55,154 nucleotides of DNA. Origin: an uncultured Bacteroidales bacterium. Its GTDB lineage: Bacteria > Bacteroidota > Bacteroidia > Bacteroidales > Muribaculaceae. A program made the translations under genes and the position numbers. Positions 25,132-33,919 of the stretch are shown here, in pieces (within the stretch, counting starts at the first letter, position 1; every line of letters begins with the position of its first letter). The notes under the pieces were generated by a model. It did not search any database. It had not been told where the DNA came from and was given only the letters and a program-made list of their open reading frames with translations. The stretch spans positions 1 through 55,154 of the forward strand of contig UQDU01000010.1 of the NCBI GenBank assembly GCA_900539915.1, in the 5' to 3' direction.

Positions 25132-27339
25132 ATGATACAAGTCGTAGTTAAGCGTGATGGCCGTGTAGTCGGTTATAACGAAGAGAAAATCAAGGCCGCG
25201 ATACGCAAGGCCATGCTCCAGACGGAGCTGGGCGAAGATGAGTCGCTGATACAGAAAATCACCGACCGCATCGGCTTTACAGGCTCGGAGCGCATGACTG
25301 TGGAGCAGATACAGGATCTGGTTGAATTTGAGCTTATGAAGTCGCCGCGCAAGGAGGTGGCCAAGAAATATATAGCTTACCGCGACCAGCGCAGCATAGC
25401 GCGTCGCGCCAAGACACGCGACATGTTTTTGGAAATCATCGAAGCCAAAAACAATGAGATAACGCGAGAAAACGCCAACATGAACACCGACTCGCCTGCA
25501 GGCATGATGATGAAGTTTGCGAGCGAGACCACCAAGCCGTTTGTCGATGACTACCTCCTGTCGCCCGAGGCACGTGACGCCGTGCGCAACGGCTACATAC
25601 ACATCCATGACAAGGACTATTACCCCACAAAGAGCCTGACATGTGTGCAGCATCCGCTTGACAAGATACTCAAATACGGTTTCAGCGCAGGGCATGGCGA
25701 ATCGCGTCCGGCCAAGCGCATAGAGACCGCGAGCATCATCGGCTGCATCTCGCTTGAGACCGCGCAAAATGAGATGCACGGCGGTCAGGCCATCCCGGCG
25801 TTTGACTATTATCTGGCCCCGTTTGTACGCTCGTCGTATATTGAGGAGGTGCAGAAGCTCGAAAAGCTCACAGCCATGGATTTGTCACATATCTATGACG
25901 CTGAAATCAAGGATTACGTCGCCGAGCCCCTTGACGGACTTGAAGGGGAGGCCCGTTATCGCCAGCATGCCATCAACCAGACTGTGGCTCGTGTGCACCA
26001 GGCTATGGAGGCATTCATACACAATATGAATACGATACACTCGCGTGGCGGCAATCAGGTAGTGTTCAGCTCCATCAACTACGGCACCGACACCTCGGCC
26101 GAGGGCCGCTGCATCATCCGCGAGATACTCAACACCACCTACCGCGGTGTTGGCAATGGCGCCACTGCCATTTTCCCCATACAGATCTGGAAGAAGAAGC
26201 GCGGAGTCAGCTATCTGCCCGAGGACCCAAACTACGACCTCTATCAGCTCGCATGCAAGGTGACCGCACGCCGTTTCTTCCCCAATTTCGTCAATCTCGA
26301 TGCCACATATAACCGGCATGAAAACTGGAGCCCCGATGACCCCGAGCGTTACCGCTGGGAGGTGGCCACGATGGGATGCCGCACACGTGTGTTTGAAAAC
26401 CGTTTCGGCGAAAAGACCTCTATCGGGCGCGGAAATCTGAGTTTCACCACCGTCAATATCGTGCGCCTTGCCATAGAGTGCATGAATATCGTTGACCGTG
26501 AGGAGCGTATAGCCATGTTCTTCTCCAAGCTTGATGCGGTGCTTGACATCGCTGCGCGTCAGCTCAATGACCGCTTCAATTTCCAGAAGACGGCTCTCGC
26601 CAAGCAGTTTCCACTGCTGATGACGCGCCTGTGGAACGGCAGCGAGAAGCTCGGGCCTAACGACACCATAGAGTCGGTGATCAACCAGGGCACCCTCGGC
26701 ATCGGCTTCATAGGACTGGCGGAGTGCCTTGTGGCCCTCACCGGCAAGCACCATGGCGAGGACAGCGAGTCACAGGCGTTGGGTCTGCGCATCGTGCGCC
26801 ACATGCGTAGCCGTGTCAACGAATATTCCGAGACGTTCCACCATAATTATTCGGTGCTGGCCACTCCGGCCGAAGGGCTGTCGGGCAAATTCACTGCCAA
26901 AGACCGCAAGAGCTTTGGCATACTCCCCGGCATCACTGACCGCGACTATTACACCAACTCCAACCATGTCCCGGTCTACTACCACTGCTCGCCCACACAC
27001 AAGGCACGTGTGGAAGGTCCGTATCACGAACTGACCGGCGGCGGCCACATATTCTATGTGGAGATTGACGGCGATGCCACACACAATCCCGAGGCCATTA
27101 TGAATATCGTGGATTTGATGGATAAGCATAACATGGGCTACTGCTCTGTCAACCACAACCGTAACCGCTGCATGGACTGCGGATATGAGGACGCTTCGGA
27201 GGGACTGAAAGAATGTCCTGAATGTCACGGACACAACATTGACCGCTTGCAGCGCATCACAGGCTATCTCGTGGGAACTACCGACAGGTGGAACCATGCG
27301 AAACTCGCCGAGCTCCATGACCGCGTGGTCCACAAATAA
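25132..27339 (+). CDS. nrdD: Anaerobic (class III) ribonucleoside-triphosphate reductase
   Basis: Oxygen-sensitive glycyl-radical enzyme making dNTPs under anaerobic conditions. The 735-residue protein begins with an ATP-cone regulatory domain (about 1-95; VVVKRDGRVVGYNEEKIKAA). Near the C-terminus are the zinc cysteines (CMDC 680-683, CPEC 695-698) and the glycyl-radical loop RITGYLVG with the radical at about Gly711. The activase gene nrdG follows after 15 nt. It coexists with the class II enzyme nrdJ on this contig. Confidence 0.96.
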   Translation: MIQVVVKRDGRVVGYNEEKIKAAIRKAMLQTELGEDESLIQKITDRIGFTGSERMTVEQIQDLVEFELMKSPRKEVAKKYIAYRDQRSIARRAKTRDMFLEIIEAKNNEITRENANMNTDSPAGMMMKFASETTKPFVDDYLLSPEARDAVRNGYIHIHDKDYYPTKSLTCVQHPLDKILKYGFSAGHGESRPAKRIETASIIGCISLETAQNEMHGGQAIPAFDYYLAPFVRSSYIEEVQKLEKLTAMDLSHIYDAEIKDYVAEPLDGLEGEARYRQHAINQTVARVHQAMEAFIHNMNTIHSRGGNQVVFSSINYGTDTSAEGRCIIREILNTTYRGVGNGATAIFPIQIWKKKRGVSYLPEDPNYDLYQLACKVTARRFFPNFVNLDATYNRHENWSPDDPERYRWEVATMGCRTRVFENRFGEKTSIGRGNLSFTTVNIVRLAIECMNIVDREERIAMFFSKLDAVLDIAARQLNDRFNFQKTALAKQFPLLMTRLWNGSEKLGPNDTIESVINQGTLGIGFIGLAECLVALTGKHHGEDSESQALGLRIVRHMRSRVNEYSETFHHNYSVLATPAEGLSGKFTAKDRKSFGILPGITDRDYYTNSNHVPVYYHCSPTHKARVEGPYHELTGGGHIFYVEIDGDATHNPEAIMNIVDLMDKHNMGYCSVNHNRNRCMDCGYEDASEGLKECPECHGHNIDRLQRITGYLVGTTDRWNHAKLAELHDRVVHK

Positions 27340-27354
27340 AGCGTATTTTCCCAT

Positions 27355-27819
27355 ATGGACGGCGGCGGCGACACACTGCAAGTGCTTGATATAGTGGAGG
27401 GGACCATCGTAGATGGCCCCGGTCTGCGCACGTCGATATATTTCGCCGGATGCAGCCACCACTGCGAGGGTTGCCACAATCCGGGGTCGTGGGATGCCGA
27501 CGGCGGCAAGCCTATGAGCGTGGAGCAGCTTATGGAGGTGATAGATGACAACGAGATGGACGTGACCTTTAGCGGCGGCGATCCGCTCATGCAGATTGAC
27601 GCTCTGTTGCCGCTGGCTCGCCGTGTCAAGGAGCGTGGCTACAACCTCTGGGTCTACACCGGCTATACCATAGAGGAGATACGCGCATCCTATAGCCTCA
27701 GCCGCATACTTGACTACGCCGACACCATCGTAGAGGGCCGCTTCGTCAAGGCACTCAGAGATACCTCCCTGCGTTTCCGCGGCTCAAGCAACCAGCGCAT
27801 CATCACGCTGCGGACTTGA
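27355..27819 (+). CDS. nrdG: Anaerobic ribonucleotide reductase activating protein
   Basis: Radical-SAM activase that generates the glycyl radical on NrdD. The 154-residue protein has the [4Fe-4S] motif CSHHCEGC (C33, C37, C40) in YFAGCSHHCEGCHNPGSWD, and the downstream FSGGDPL segment. Its position directly behind nrdD confirms the pairing. Confidence 0.95.
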   Translation: MDGGGDTLQVLDIVEGTIVDGPGLRTSIYFAGCSHHCEGCHNPGSWDADGGKPMSVEQLMEVIDDNEMDVTFSGGDPLMQIDALLPLARRVKERGYNLWVYTGYTIEEIRASYSLSRILDYADTIVEGRFVKALRDTSLRFRGSSNQRIITLRT

Positions 27820-27837
27820 TAATTTCGTATAATTCTC

Positions 27838-27857
27838 ATAAGTCTTATAAGACTTAT
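27838..27857. terminator. 20-bp perfect palindrome between convergent nrdG and maf
   Basis: ATAAGTCTTATAAGACTTAT is perfectly self-complementary and lies between two convergent stops. T-rich or A-rich sequence follows on both sides. A bidirectional terminator is the simplest reading; a protein-binding site is possible. Confidence 0.5.
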
Positions 27858-27895
27858 AAGATTTTATAACCGCCAGCAGCCGCCAGCCGTCCCTC

Positions 27896-28501
27896 TTAGA
27901 AGCTCGCGAAGTGCTTGAGCACTTCGTAGAGATAGTGCACGGGCAGCCCCATGACATTGTAGTAGCTGCCGTAGATGCCGCTGATGCCTATGGCTCCGAT
28001 CCACTCCTGTATGCCGTAGGCCCCGGCCTTGTCATAGGGGCGGCAGGTATCCACATAGGCTTCTATCTCTGATTGCGACAGCCGGGCAAATTCCACATCT
28101 GTGGTTACGCTGAAACTTATTTGCAGCTTCACCGAGCATACTGTCACTCCGGTCACCACATGGTGCAGGCGGCCTGAGAGGGTTTGCAGCATCTTGATGG
28201 CCTCCTCTCTGTTTTGCGGCTTGCCGAAAGCGATGCCGTCACATATGACCATCGTGTCGGCTGTGATCAGCAGGTCGTTGTCGGTCAGTTCGTCATAATA
28301 GGCCGTAGCCTTGAGGATTGCCAGGTATTCGGGATGTCGGAATACCGGGAGTGACGGCGGGCATACTTCTTCCACATCATGTGTGTTGACCACCTCGAAT
28401 TTAAGGCCGAGTAACTGCATCAGTTCCTTGCGACGCGGCGATGCGCTGGCTAACTTGATGTTGTATGACCTAAGGTTTTGGGGCACAAGCGATGTCGGCA
28501 T
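27896..28501 (-). CDS. maf: Maf-like nucleoside triphosphate pyrophosphatase
   Basis: House-cleaning pyrophosphatase hydrolysing non-canonical or excess NTPs (dTTP/UTP in the YhdE branch). The 201-residue protein has the signature LASASPRRKELMQLLG near the N-terminus, then DNDLLITADTMV and GIQEWIGAIGISGIYGSYYNVMG. It is the same strand as kdsC but separated from it by about 860 bp of repeat-rich DNA (28502-29364). Confidence 0.93.
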   Translation of the reverse strand: MPTSLVPQNLRSYNIKLASASPRRKELMQLLGLKFEVVNTHDVEEVCPPSLPVFRHPEYLAILKATAYYDELTDNDLLITADTMVICDGIAFGKPQNREEAIKMLQTLSGRLHHVVTGVTVCSVKLQISFSVTTDVEFARLSQSEIEAYVDTCRPYDKAGAYGIQEWIGAIGISGIYGSYYNVMGLPVHYLYEVLKHFASF

Positions 28502-28710
28502 AGTGACAGATGATAAATAGGGAAACTATATACTGTAATTTCGGTCACGTAAGATAAACTACACGTAAAAATACAAATAAATGTCATAAAATCACACACT
28601 CTGTCACCAATTTGTCACACTCCCCCCTCCACACGACATCAGCTACATAAGCAGTCCCGAAGGGACTCCCACTGACAGTCAACCAAATTCAAGAAAACAC
28701 ACAATCCTAA

Positions 28711-28835
28711 CTTAAGGAGTGCACACATCGTAGTAGGGACATGCCATGGCATGTCGCCGAACGCATGTAGCAGCGGCGTGGCCATCTGTGCGTGTGTATC
28801 CCTTTAGGGACATGCCATGGCATGTCCCTACAACA
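28711..28835. repeat. Palindromic intergenic element, copy 3 (module M1)
   Basis: Two arms with the 18-bp core (28738-28755 and 28809-28826) surround a spacer unlike that of copies 1 and 2 but matching, inverted, the spacer at 34120-34173. The right core is extended to a perfect 24-bp palindrome (28806-28829). The left flank CTTAAGGAGTGCAC is the inverse of the right flank of copy 1. Confidence 0.8.
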
Positions 28836-28884
28836 TGGTAGCTGACGGGCGGTTATGCTTGCTGGGAGAGGTGGTGCATGCCTG

Positions 28885-29127
28885 GGTCTCCGTAGGAGAC
28901 CGATTTTTTAGGCAGTGGTCACACAAACCGTAGGTTTGGCTGACCACTGTTTTTTTGACGCCCCTCCTATCATCGCCTCCGGCGGAGGCGTACAAATATC
29001 CGAGGCGGTGCATATCGAATGCGCCGCCACGGATATAGGGAGGAGGGTGAAAGCCCAACCTCACCAGGGTCACCCAGACCTACGGCCTGTCTGACCCTGG
29101 CCTAACATCTGTGCCTCCCACGGAGGC
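28885..29127. repeat. Multi-hairpin intergenic module M2, fullest copy
   Basis: Five consecutive hairpins: GGTCTCCGTAGGAGACC (28885-28901); CAGTGGTCA paired with TGACCACTG (28913-28949, with an inner CAAACC/GGTTTG stem) followed by eight T; CGCCTCCGGCGGAGGCG (28974-28990); an ATATCCG...CGGATAT stem (28996-29036); CCAGGGTCA/TGACCCTGG (29064-29100). A short GCCTCC/GGAGGC hairpin (29113-29127) ends it. The second hairpin plus T-run is a plausible plus-strand terminator. There is no coding content. Confidence 0.8.
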
Positions 29128-29364
29128 AGCATCCCGGCAGCGTGTGGCTCCTATGTGTGACATGGCATATCGGCGGCGTGACGGATGAATGTATGTGTTC
29201 GTGGAGCGAAATCTCTCCGAGGTTTATATGGGTGTGGGGACCTTACCCCATGTACGTCGCTACGCGCCGTGCATGGGGCTACGCACGGCTGGCACGTCTC
29301 CGATGTGCCTCCTCCCATGCAACACGCTGATACACCGCAAGTAGTAGGGGCACACACCACGGCG
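29128..29364. other. Structured non-coding stretch after module M2
   Basis: No gene visible. It contains a CCCCATG/CATGGGG stem (about 29247-29277) with an inner CGTGC/GCACG stem, and ends near 29341 with GTAGTAGGG, the same octamer-plus that opens module M1 at 28730. The segment may be a further part of the composite repeat. Confidence 0.4.
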
Positions 29365-29889
29365 TTACCAGCCGAAGGCTTTCTCGCAGGTCATCCAGAG
29401 GCCTTGGGCCTTGAGTACCTGCTCGAGGATGTCGCGGGCCACGCCGCGGCCGCCGTCGGCAGGGCTGATGTATCGGGCTGTGGCGCATATTTCGGGGGCT
29501 GCGTCGGCCGGTGCTACCGAAAGCCCCACGGCTGCCATCACCTCATAGTCGGGTATGTCGTCGCCGGCATAGGCTATCTCCTCGGATTGCAGACCGTAAC
29601 GCTCCATGATGGTGCGCAGCACAGGCAGCTTCATCGAAGCCCCGAGGTGTATCTCGTTGATGCCGAGCGCATTGTATCTGTGGCGTATGGACTCGTCGGT
29701 GGCTCCGCTGATGATGGCAAGCAGAAGCCCCTTTTTGACGGCAAGCTGCATGGCGTATCCGTCCTTGATGTTGACCATGCGGCGCGGCATCCCGTTGTCG
29801 TCCATGGGGATACATGACGGCGAGAGCACGCCGTCAACATCAAATATCACGGCTTTTATCTTCCTCAGGTCATAGTCTGTACGGCTCAT
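29365..29889 (-). CDS. kdsC: 3-deoxy-D-manno-octulosonate 8-phosphate phosphatase
   Basis: HAD-superfamily phosphatase releasing Kdo from Kdo-8-phosphate in LPS inner-core synthesis. The start at 29889 (MSRTDYDLRKIKAVIFDVDG) gives 174 residues, the normal KdsC size. The nucleophile and acid aspartates are D17 and D19 in FDVDGVL; GDDIPD is motif III. The cap domain is minimal, as expected for this tetrameric subfamily. It overlaps the stop of the DUF2520 gene as ATGA. Confidence 0.9.
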   Translation of the reverse strand: MSRTDYDLRKIKAVIFDVDGVLSPSCIPMDDNGMPRRMVNIKDGYAMQLAVKKGLLLAIISGATDESIRHRYNALGINEIHLGASMKLPVLRTIMERYGLQSEEIAYAGDDIPDYEVMAAVGLSVAPADAAPEICATARYISPADGGRGVARDILEQVLKAQGLWMTCEKAFGW

Positions 29890-30707
29890 GATTCGGTGGT
29901 CTGTGGGTGGTTGTTGCGGTAATCTGAAGCGATGGAGCTGCTCACGCACCTGTAGAGCGAAGCCTCCTGGGGGTCGAGCATATCCATGTGTGTAGACATG
30001 ACGGCAGTGTCGCCTCGGCGTGCCGGACCGGTCTGGCCTTCATGTGGACCTATGGCTACGGCCTTGCGCAGCGTAGCCTCTATCAGCGGCTCAAGCATTG
30101 ACAAGTCGAGACCGTCGGCTGCGAGTATCTTCTGTGCCTGTGACCACATGTGGTTGGCGAAATTGCTCGCAAACACGGCTGCGAGATGTATGCGCCGCCT
30201 TTTCGCAGAGTCGGCCTCATGGATGCGCGAGGTGAAAGCCGACGCCAGCCGCCGCGCCTTGCCGACAGTGGCCGCGCAGTCGCCCTCCAGCAGCATGGTG
30301 ACGGATGCCGGGTCTACAGCATCGCCGGCGGTAAATGTCTGCAACGGATAGAACACGCATCGTCCCTCTCCGAGACCGTCGAGCACCGACAGCGGTGACG
30401 AGCCGGATGTATGGCACCATATCCCGCGGCGCCACGCCTCGGGGCGTGCACACGTGCGCACAGCAGCCGTGAGCGGAGCCACGGCATCGTCTTTGACTGC
30501 AATGATATAGAAATCGCCCTCAGCCGAGAGGGCGGCGATGTCATCGGTGGCGGCTGCCCCGGTTTTGTCGGCCAGTCTCCGGGCATGCGTCAGGGTGGGG
30601 CTGTAGATCTGGATGATGTCGGCGGCTTCGGCCAGAGCCGGCGCGAGACACGAAGCCACGTTGCCGGAGCCGAGAAGCACTATCCGTGGTCGGGTTGGCT
30701 GCGTCAT
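29886..30707 (-). CDS. Rossmann-fold DUF2520 domain protein
   Basis: A 273-residue protein related to NADP-dependent dehydrogenases of the ProC/6-phosphogluconate type. An N-terminal Rossmann motif (RIVLLGSGNVASCLAPAL) is followed by the helical DUF2520 C-terminal domain (HLAAVFASNFANHMW, then GPARRGD). The start at 30707 is chosen because the upstream extension overlaps the nitroreductase gene. It is tightly packed with both neighbours (2-nt gap and ATGA overlap). Substrate unknown. Confidence 0.85.
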   Translation of the reverse strand: MTQPTRPRIVLLGSGNVASCLAPALAEAADIIQIYSPTLTHARRLADKTGAAATDDIAALSAEGDFYIIAVKDDAVAPLTAAVRTCARPEAWRRGIWCHTSGSSPLSVLDGLGEGRCVFYPLQTFTAGDAVDPASVTMLLEGDCAATVGKARRLASAFTSRIHEADSAKRRRIHLAAVFASNFANHMWSQAQKILAADGLDLSMLEPLIEATLRKAVAIGPHEGQTGPARRGDTAVMSTHMDMLDPQEASLYRCVSSSIASDYRNNHPQTTES

Positions 30708-30709
30708 TT

Positions 30710-31258
30710 TCAGGCCTCGGTGCTGTCCCAACGCTCTATATGCACCTTCTCCCACAGGGTCTTCGACGGGTCGAGAGGCTTGCGCTGCTCGTCCTTGTAG
30801 CCCAGGGTGATGATGCACTCGATGTTGACGTGCTCGGGGATGCCCAGCATCTCCTGTAGCTGCTCCTCGGCCGATATGTTTTCAGCCCCGAAGCGGTTAC
30901 GTATCTGTATCCAGCATGAGCCGAGACCGAGTGCGGCTGCCTGGAGCTGCATATATGAGGCGGCTATAGAGCAGTCTTCCACCCACACGTCGCTCAGCGT
31001 AGTGTCGGCGGCCACCACCACGGCCATGGCGCAGCGTGCCACCGGGCCCGCTCCCATGGTGCGCACTTCGCTCATGCGCTGCAGCATCTCCTTGTCGTCT
31101 ACCACGATGAAGTGCCACGGATGGGAGTTCTTGGATGTGGGGGCGAGAAGTCCGGCCTCGAGTATCAGTTTTACGTCCTCGGCCGGAAGCTCCTGGGCGG
31201 TGTACCGCCGTATGCTGCGGCGGTTGAGTATCAGATGGTTGAAATCTTTTTTTTCCAT
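30710..31258 (-). CDS. Nitroreductase family protein
   Basis: A 182-residue FMN-dependent oxidoreductase of the nitroreductase superfamily. It has the NRRSIRRYTAQELP N-terminal FMN motif, the APTSKNSHPWHFIVV block and the C-terminal GYKDEQRKP segment. Start ATG 31258 (MEKKDFNHL). Likely substrates are quinones or nitro compounds; the true one is not readable. It belongs to the HU/SPOR-nitroreductase-DUF2520-kdsC unit. Confidence 0.88.
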   Translation of the reverse strand: MEKKDFNHLILNRRSIRRYTAQELPAEDVKLILEAGLLAPTSKNSHPWHFIVVDDKEMLQRMSEVRTMGAGPVARCAMAVVVAADTTLSDVWVEDCSIAASYMQLQAAALGLGSCWIQIRNRFGAENISAEEQLQEMLGIPEHVNIECIITLGYKDEQRKPLDPSKTLWEKVHIERWDSTEA

Positions 31259-31296
31259 AGTGGTGGGGGAGCCGCTCAGAGGGTGGCGGCTTTGGA

Positions 31297-32430
31297 TTAT
31301 TTCACTTCGCACACCCATGCGCCGGGATAACGGGCGGCTGTAGAGGGCTGCTTGGCCACAAGGGCGTCCTTGGAGTCAGATGCCTCGGAATATACGCGGT
31401 AGCGTGAACCCATCTTCTTGATTTTGAGGGTGTTGTCGCCGCTTTGGCGTATGAATGCGTGTGCGTCGATGTCAGATGTGAGTGATGCCACCACGAGTAT
31501 GTATGAGGAGGCACCCTTTGATGTGGCTGCGGCTTGCGTAGCTGCGGCTGCAGGCTTCTCTTTCATGGCCGGGACGCTCGGCGTGGCTGTCTCCCGGGGC
31601 TTGGCAGGTGCGGCAGGTGCGCTGGCCTGTGAGGCGGCGGCAGTGGTGGTGACGTCGCTGGCCGGGATTATCTTGGGGGTGTTGTCGCGAGGCTCAGGCA
31701 CCGAGGGCTTCACCGTGGCGGTCGCGCTCTCGGGGTCGGGGTATGAGATGTACAGGTCGTGGGCGAACTGCACAGGCTCCGAGGCTGTGAAATTTGTGCC
31801 GAGAGCGGCCAAGGTGGTCCGGTCGGCTGTGCGTGTAGGGGAGAGGTATGTGAATACGCATGTGGCAATCACTGCCACAGCCACAGCCACGCGGCTGTAG
31901 ACCGAACGTGCTGCCGTCAGCCATAGCGGCTTCTGCTTGAAGTCTTCGTCATAGGCCGATACTGCATCGGCTATCTTTTCGGCATCACGGCGTGAGGGCG
32001 CTATCAGCTGCTTGATGGGTATGATTTCCAGTGCCGGGAGCACTCCGTAGGGGTTGACGGCGGCCGATGCCGCAGAGGGTATGAACTCCGGCGTGGCTTC
32101 GTCCTGATACCTGAGTGTGCCGAGCGAGCCTACGGTCAGTGTGCCGGCTGATGCCAGTCGCGACTTAAGCGCGGCCACGCAGTCGCCCAGCGACTCCGAT
32201 GCGAGGGCATATGACCAGCGGTGGCGGCGCATGAGGCTCGTCACGAGCATGCCGTCGTTGTGGTCGATGCGCGGATTAAACGAGAGCCGGCGCGAGGGGG
32301 GCATGAAAGTCCCGCTCTCCTTATTTATATAAGCAGGGACTTTCTCGGCTATGAATGCGCCGAAACCGGGCACGATGACACAGTCATTGCGCACGATGAG
32401 ATGCTCTATATGTTCTGTCAGGTTAATCAT
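31297..32430 (-). CDS. HU-CCDC81-like and SPOR domain membrane protein
   Basis: A 377-residue single-pass protein. The N-terminal cytoplasmic part (about 1-75) is a CCDC81-type HU fold (LIVRNDCVIVPGFGAFIAE, SFNPRIDHNDGML), with a second related domain to about 140. A transmembrane helix is at about 177-197. A Pro/Ala/Thr-rich linker leads to a C-terminal SPOR domain (about 308-377; ILVVASLTSDIDAHAFI), which typically binds denuded peptidoglycan at the division site. A link between the nucleoid side and septal wall is an inference from the domains. Confidence 0.85.
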   Translation of the reverse strand: MINLTEHIEHLIVRNDCVIVPGFGAFIAEKVPAYINKESGTFMPPSRRLSFNPRIDHNDGMLVTSLMRRHRWSYALASESLGDCVAALKSRLASAGTLTVGSLGTLRYQDEATPEFIPSAASAAVNPYGVLPALEIIPIKQLIAPSRRDAEKIADAVSAYDEDFKQKPLWLTAARSVYSRVAVAVAVIATCVFTYLSPTRTADRTTLAALGTNFTASEPVQFAHDLYISYPDPESATATVKPSVPEPRDNTPKIIPASDVTTTAAASQASAPAAPAKPRETATPSVPAMKEKPAAAATQAAATSKGASSYILVVASLTSDIDAHAFIRQSGDNTLKIKKMGSRYRVYSEASDSKDALVAKQPSTAARYPGAWVCEVK

Positions 32431-32437
32431 AGCAAGG

Positions 32438-32468
32438 CAAAGTTAGCAAGAAACGCGGATATTACAAA
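32438..32468 (-). promoter_or_regulatory. Promoter of the HU/SPOR operon
   Basis: On the minus strand: TTTG (complement of 32465-32468), 19 nt, TAACTTTG (complement of 32438-32445), full consensus. Only 7 nt separate it from the ATG at 32430, so the mRNA may be leaderless. Confidence 0.7.
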
Positions 32469-32672
32469 ATTTCACGAAACTTAAAATCAGAGTAAATTTT
32501 TTTGAGGAAAAGTTCAGAAAAATGTCAATAATATCAAAAAATAATATTATAGTTGCATCGTCGTTTTGGAAAGATGCATTTCTTGATGAAATTGTATCTG
32601 ACCGGGATGGCAAAACCTTAAAACCTATTTAACTAACCTATTTTTTAACCAATTCAACACAACAATTGCATT

Positions 32673-33524
32673 ATGAAGAAATTTACTCTTGCTCTTGCAA
32701 CTCTCGCATTGAGTGTCGCCTCAATGTCAGCCGCCGACTACTATCTGATCGGCGGTTTTAACGGCTGGACAACATCTGATCCTGCAGCAAAGTTCACCAA
32801 AACTGCACAGGCAGGTGTGTATGAACTTAAGTATGAAGGCACACTGACATCTGGCTTTAAAGTGAACGATGGCACATGGTTTAATGACAACATCAACTTC
32901 GGCAGCAACGGCAGCAACCTCGTGGTAGGTGAGCCTTATGCGTATGCAGTGGGTGGTAGCACCGGTAACATCACTATGAGTGAAAATGTCGCCAATCCTA
33001 CTGTGACACTGAACATCAAAGACGGCACACTCCTCGTGCAGGGCGAGCAGCAGGAAGCCAAAAGCAAGTACGGTATCCATGGTCAAATCTTCGGCGACCC
33101 CAATTGGATCACTGAAGAAATGTCAAATGAAGATGGAAAGTGGGTACTTTCTGCTTCTATCATTCCTGGCGCATTCGGAATCATGCAGATGGATGCAGCC
33201 AGTGGTTCACAGACTGGCTGGTATTCTTCAGCATCAGACGGTTCAGTGACTCTTAACACGCCCATGAGCGTTATGCTTGAGGGTACAAACTGGACCAGCG
33301 ATCTCAAAGGCAGCTACATCTTCACCTATGATCCTGATGCTCAGACTCTCCTCATCGCTTCTGCTTCTCTGTGGAACGACATCACTGCTGACGAAAACGC
33401 TACTTTCGCTATCTACACTATCGAAGGCAACATCGTTAAGGCTTCTGCCAACGTTAACGACGTTGAAAACCTCGAAAGCGGCATGTACATCATCAACGGC
33501 GAGAAGGTGATGATCTGCAAGTAA
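32673..33524 (+). CDS. Secreted protein with SusE/F-like starch-binding-type repeats and T9SS-like C-terminus
   Basis: A 283-residue exported protein; signal peptide about 1-20 (SVASMSAADYY). Two modules begin YYLIGGFNGW and KYGIHGQIFGDPNW. Both are of the kind seen in outer-membrane starch-binding SusE/SusF proteins, including aromatic residues. The C-terminal segment (IYTIEGNIVKASANVNDVEN, then GMYIINGEKVMICK) resembles the type A sorting domain of type IX secretion substrates. Glycan binding is inferred. A TATAGTTG element at 32548-32555 is a possible -7 box with a leader of about 110 nt. Confidence 0.65.
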   Translation: MKKFTLALATLALSVASMSAADYYLIGGFNGWTTSDPAAKFTKTAQAGVYELKYEGTLTSGFKVNDGTWFNDNINFGSNGSNLVVGEPYAYAVGGSTGNITMSENVANPTVTLNIKDGTLLVQGEQQEAKSKYGIHGQIFGDPNWITEEMSNEDGKWVLSASIIPGAFGIMQMDAASGSQTGWYSSASDGSVTLNTPMSVMLEGTNWTSDLKGSYIFTYDPDAQTLLIASASLWNDITADENATFAIYTIEGNIVKASANVNDVENLESGMYIINGEKVMICK

Positions 33525-33550
33525 TCCCGACTAACTTTACATCATAAGTC

Positions 33551-33590
33551 AGCGGCCTCCACCCACCCCAGGGCGGAGGCCGCTCTCATT
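33551..33590 (+). terminator. Intrinsic terminator after the secreted protein gene
   Basis: Perfect 10-bp GC-rich stem AGCGGCCTCC/GGAGGCCGCT (33551-33560 and 33575-33584), 14-nt loop, followed by CTCATTT. It is followed by a run of eight C and ten A (33592-33609). Confidence 0.75.
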
Positions 33591-33615
33591 TCCCCCCCCA
33601 AAAAAAAAATCCCCC

Positions 33616-33780
33616 AATTGTAGGGATGGTGTTGCACCGCCTCGGGAATTTGTGCGCCTCCTCCGGAGGCGGTGGTAGGGTGGGCGTCAAGAATACAGTG
33701 GTCATCCAAACCTACGGTTTGTGTGACCACTGCCTAAAAAATCAGTCTCCTACAGAGACCCCGACATGCACCATCCCAGC
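33616..33780. repeat. Module M2, inverted partial copy
   Basis: The reverse complement matches 28835-29015: the AGTGGTCAC...ACCACT hairpin with its inner AAACC stem, the TTTTTTAGGCAGTGG context and a CGCCTCC stem. It ends in GCACCGCCTCGGGAATTTG where the fuller copy continues. Confidence 0.75.
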
Positions 33781-33808
33781 AAGAATAACCACCTGTCAGC
33801 CACCCAGT

Positions 33809-33900
33809 TGTAGGGACATGCCATGGCATGTCACCCAAAGCCATACACACGCAAAGATGGCCGCGCCGCCGGTGCATGCGTTTGGCGATATGCCATGGCA
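33809..33900. repeat. Module M1, inverted, truncated copy
   Basis: Contains the 18-bp core once in perfect form (33815-33832) and once decayed near 33890. Positions 33824-33900 are repeated directly at 34111-34187 (about 71 of 77 positions identical by eye). Module M3 lies between the two copies. Confidence 0.75.
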
Positions 33901-33919
33901 CAATGCCACTAACTTTGGA

